From the NCBI GenBank assembly GCA_052090825.1, contig JBQDBK010000015.1, positions 1-32,209 on the forward strand: a DNA stretch of 32,209 nucleotides, given 5' to 3'. Below, in pieces: positions 32,164-32,209 of the stretch (the first letter of the stretch is position 1; every line of letters begins with the position of its first letter). This DNA comes from JBQDBK01 sp052090825. GTDB lineage: Bacteria > Bacillota > Clostridia > Tissierellales > Peptoniphilaceae. The notes beneath the pieces were generated by a model, which was not told the DNA's origin, ran no database searches, and saw only the letters and a list, made by a program, of their open reading frames with translations. The position numbers and the translations under genes are program-made.

Positions 32164-32209
32164 AATCTATAATAAAGCGGATATATCTATGTGTGAAAGC
32201 AACAAATGC

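Overview
The window is a 32.2 kb, very AT-rich stretch with strong AGGAGG-type ribosome binding sites, hairpin/T-tract terminators, a T-box leader and a WalRK-HIJ cluster. That combination points to a low-GC Gram-positive bacterium (Firmicutes). The gene content (long-form urocanate hydratase, two-subunit iron-sulphur serine dehydratase, many amino-acid enzymes, no respiratory genes) suggests an amino-acid-fermenting anaerobe, plausibly Tissierellia/Peptoniphilaceae. The genus-level guess is inference. No phage, transposase, CRISPR array or rRNA was seen. One 10-base run of N interrupts hutU.

Layout. 1-4410: divergent histidine-degradation genes hutU (-) and hutI (+), then a DJ-1/PfpI protein. 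4420-5836: a tRNA-Arg(CCT) with its own promoter, convergent with a lone dihydroorotase (pyrC). 5837-6168: intergenic region with a perfect 44-bp tandem duplication. 6169-8956: serine operon sdaAB-sdaAA plus a DAACS-type symporter. 9009-9746: HGSNAT-like membrane acetyltransferase. 10001-15603: walR-walK-walH-walI, a terminator-like hairpin, then walJ. 15614-17535: surE, a 96-aa membrane ORFan and a lysophospholipase-like hydrolase. 17573-19252 (-): threonine-aldolase-like enzyme and an orphan ParA-like ATPase. 19400-20473: CobD/HisC-like aminotransferase. 20486-22091 (-): cysK-cysE behind a leader region. 22211-25828: a zinc-ribbon/TM/repeat/SH3 protein, a free-standing NIF3-insert-like protein, a class V aminotransferase and a holin-like membrane protein. 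26590-29383: class III polyhydroxyalkanoate (PHA) genes phaE-phaC and a phaJ-like hydratase. 29485-32163: a T-box with a lysine specifier controlling an amino-acid ABC transporter.

The most interesting signal is the leader of cysK-cysE on the minus strand. A 30-codon reading frame with a good ribosome binding site carries two adjacent Cys codons, followed by three mutually exclusive pairings that end in a perfect 24-nt terminator palindrome just ahead of the cysK ribosome binding site. The geometry is that of a trp-type ribosome-mediated attenuator responding to cysteine. It shows no T-box or SAM-riboswitch core, which are the usual devices for this pathway in Firmicutes.

How the genes work together: histidine, serine and threonine breakdown, serine and lysine uptake, and cysteine synthesis from serine make amino-acid flux the common theme. 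The PHA genes could use (R)-3-hydroxyacyl-CoA made by PhaJ from crotonyl-CoA-type fermentation intermediates (inference).
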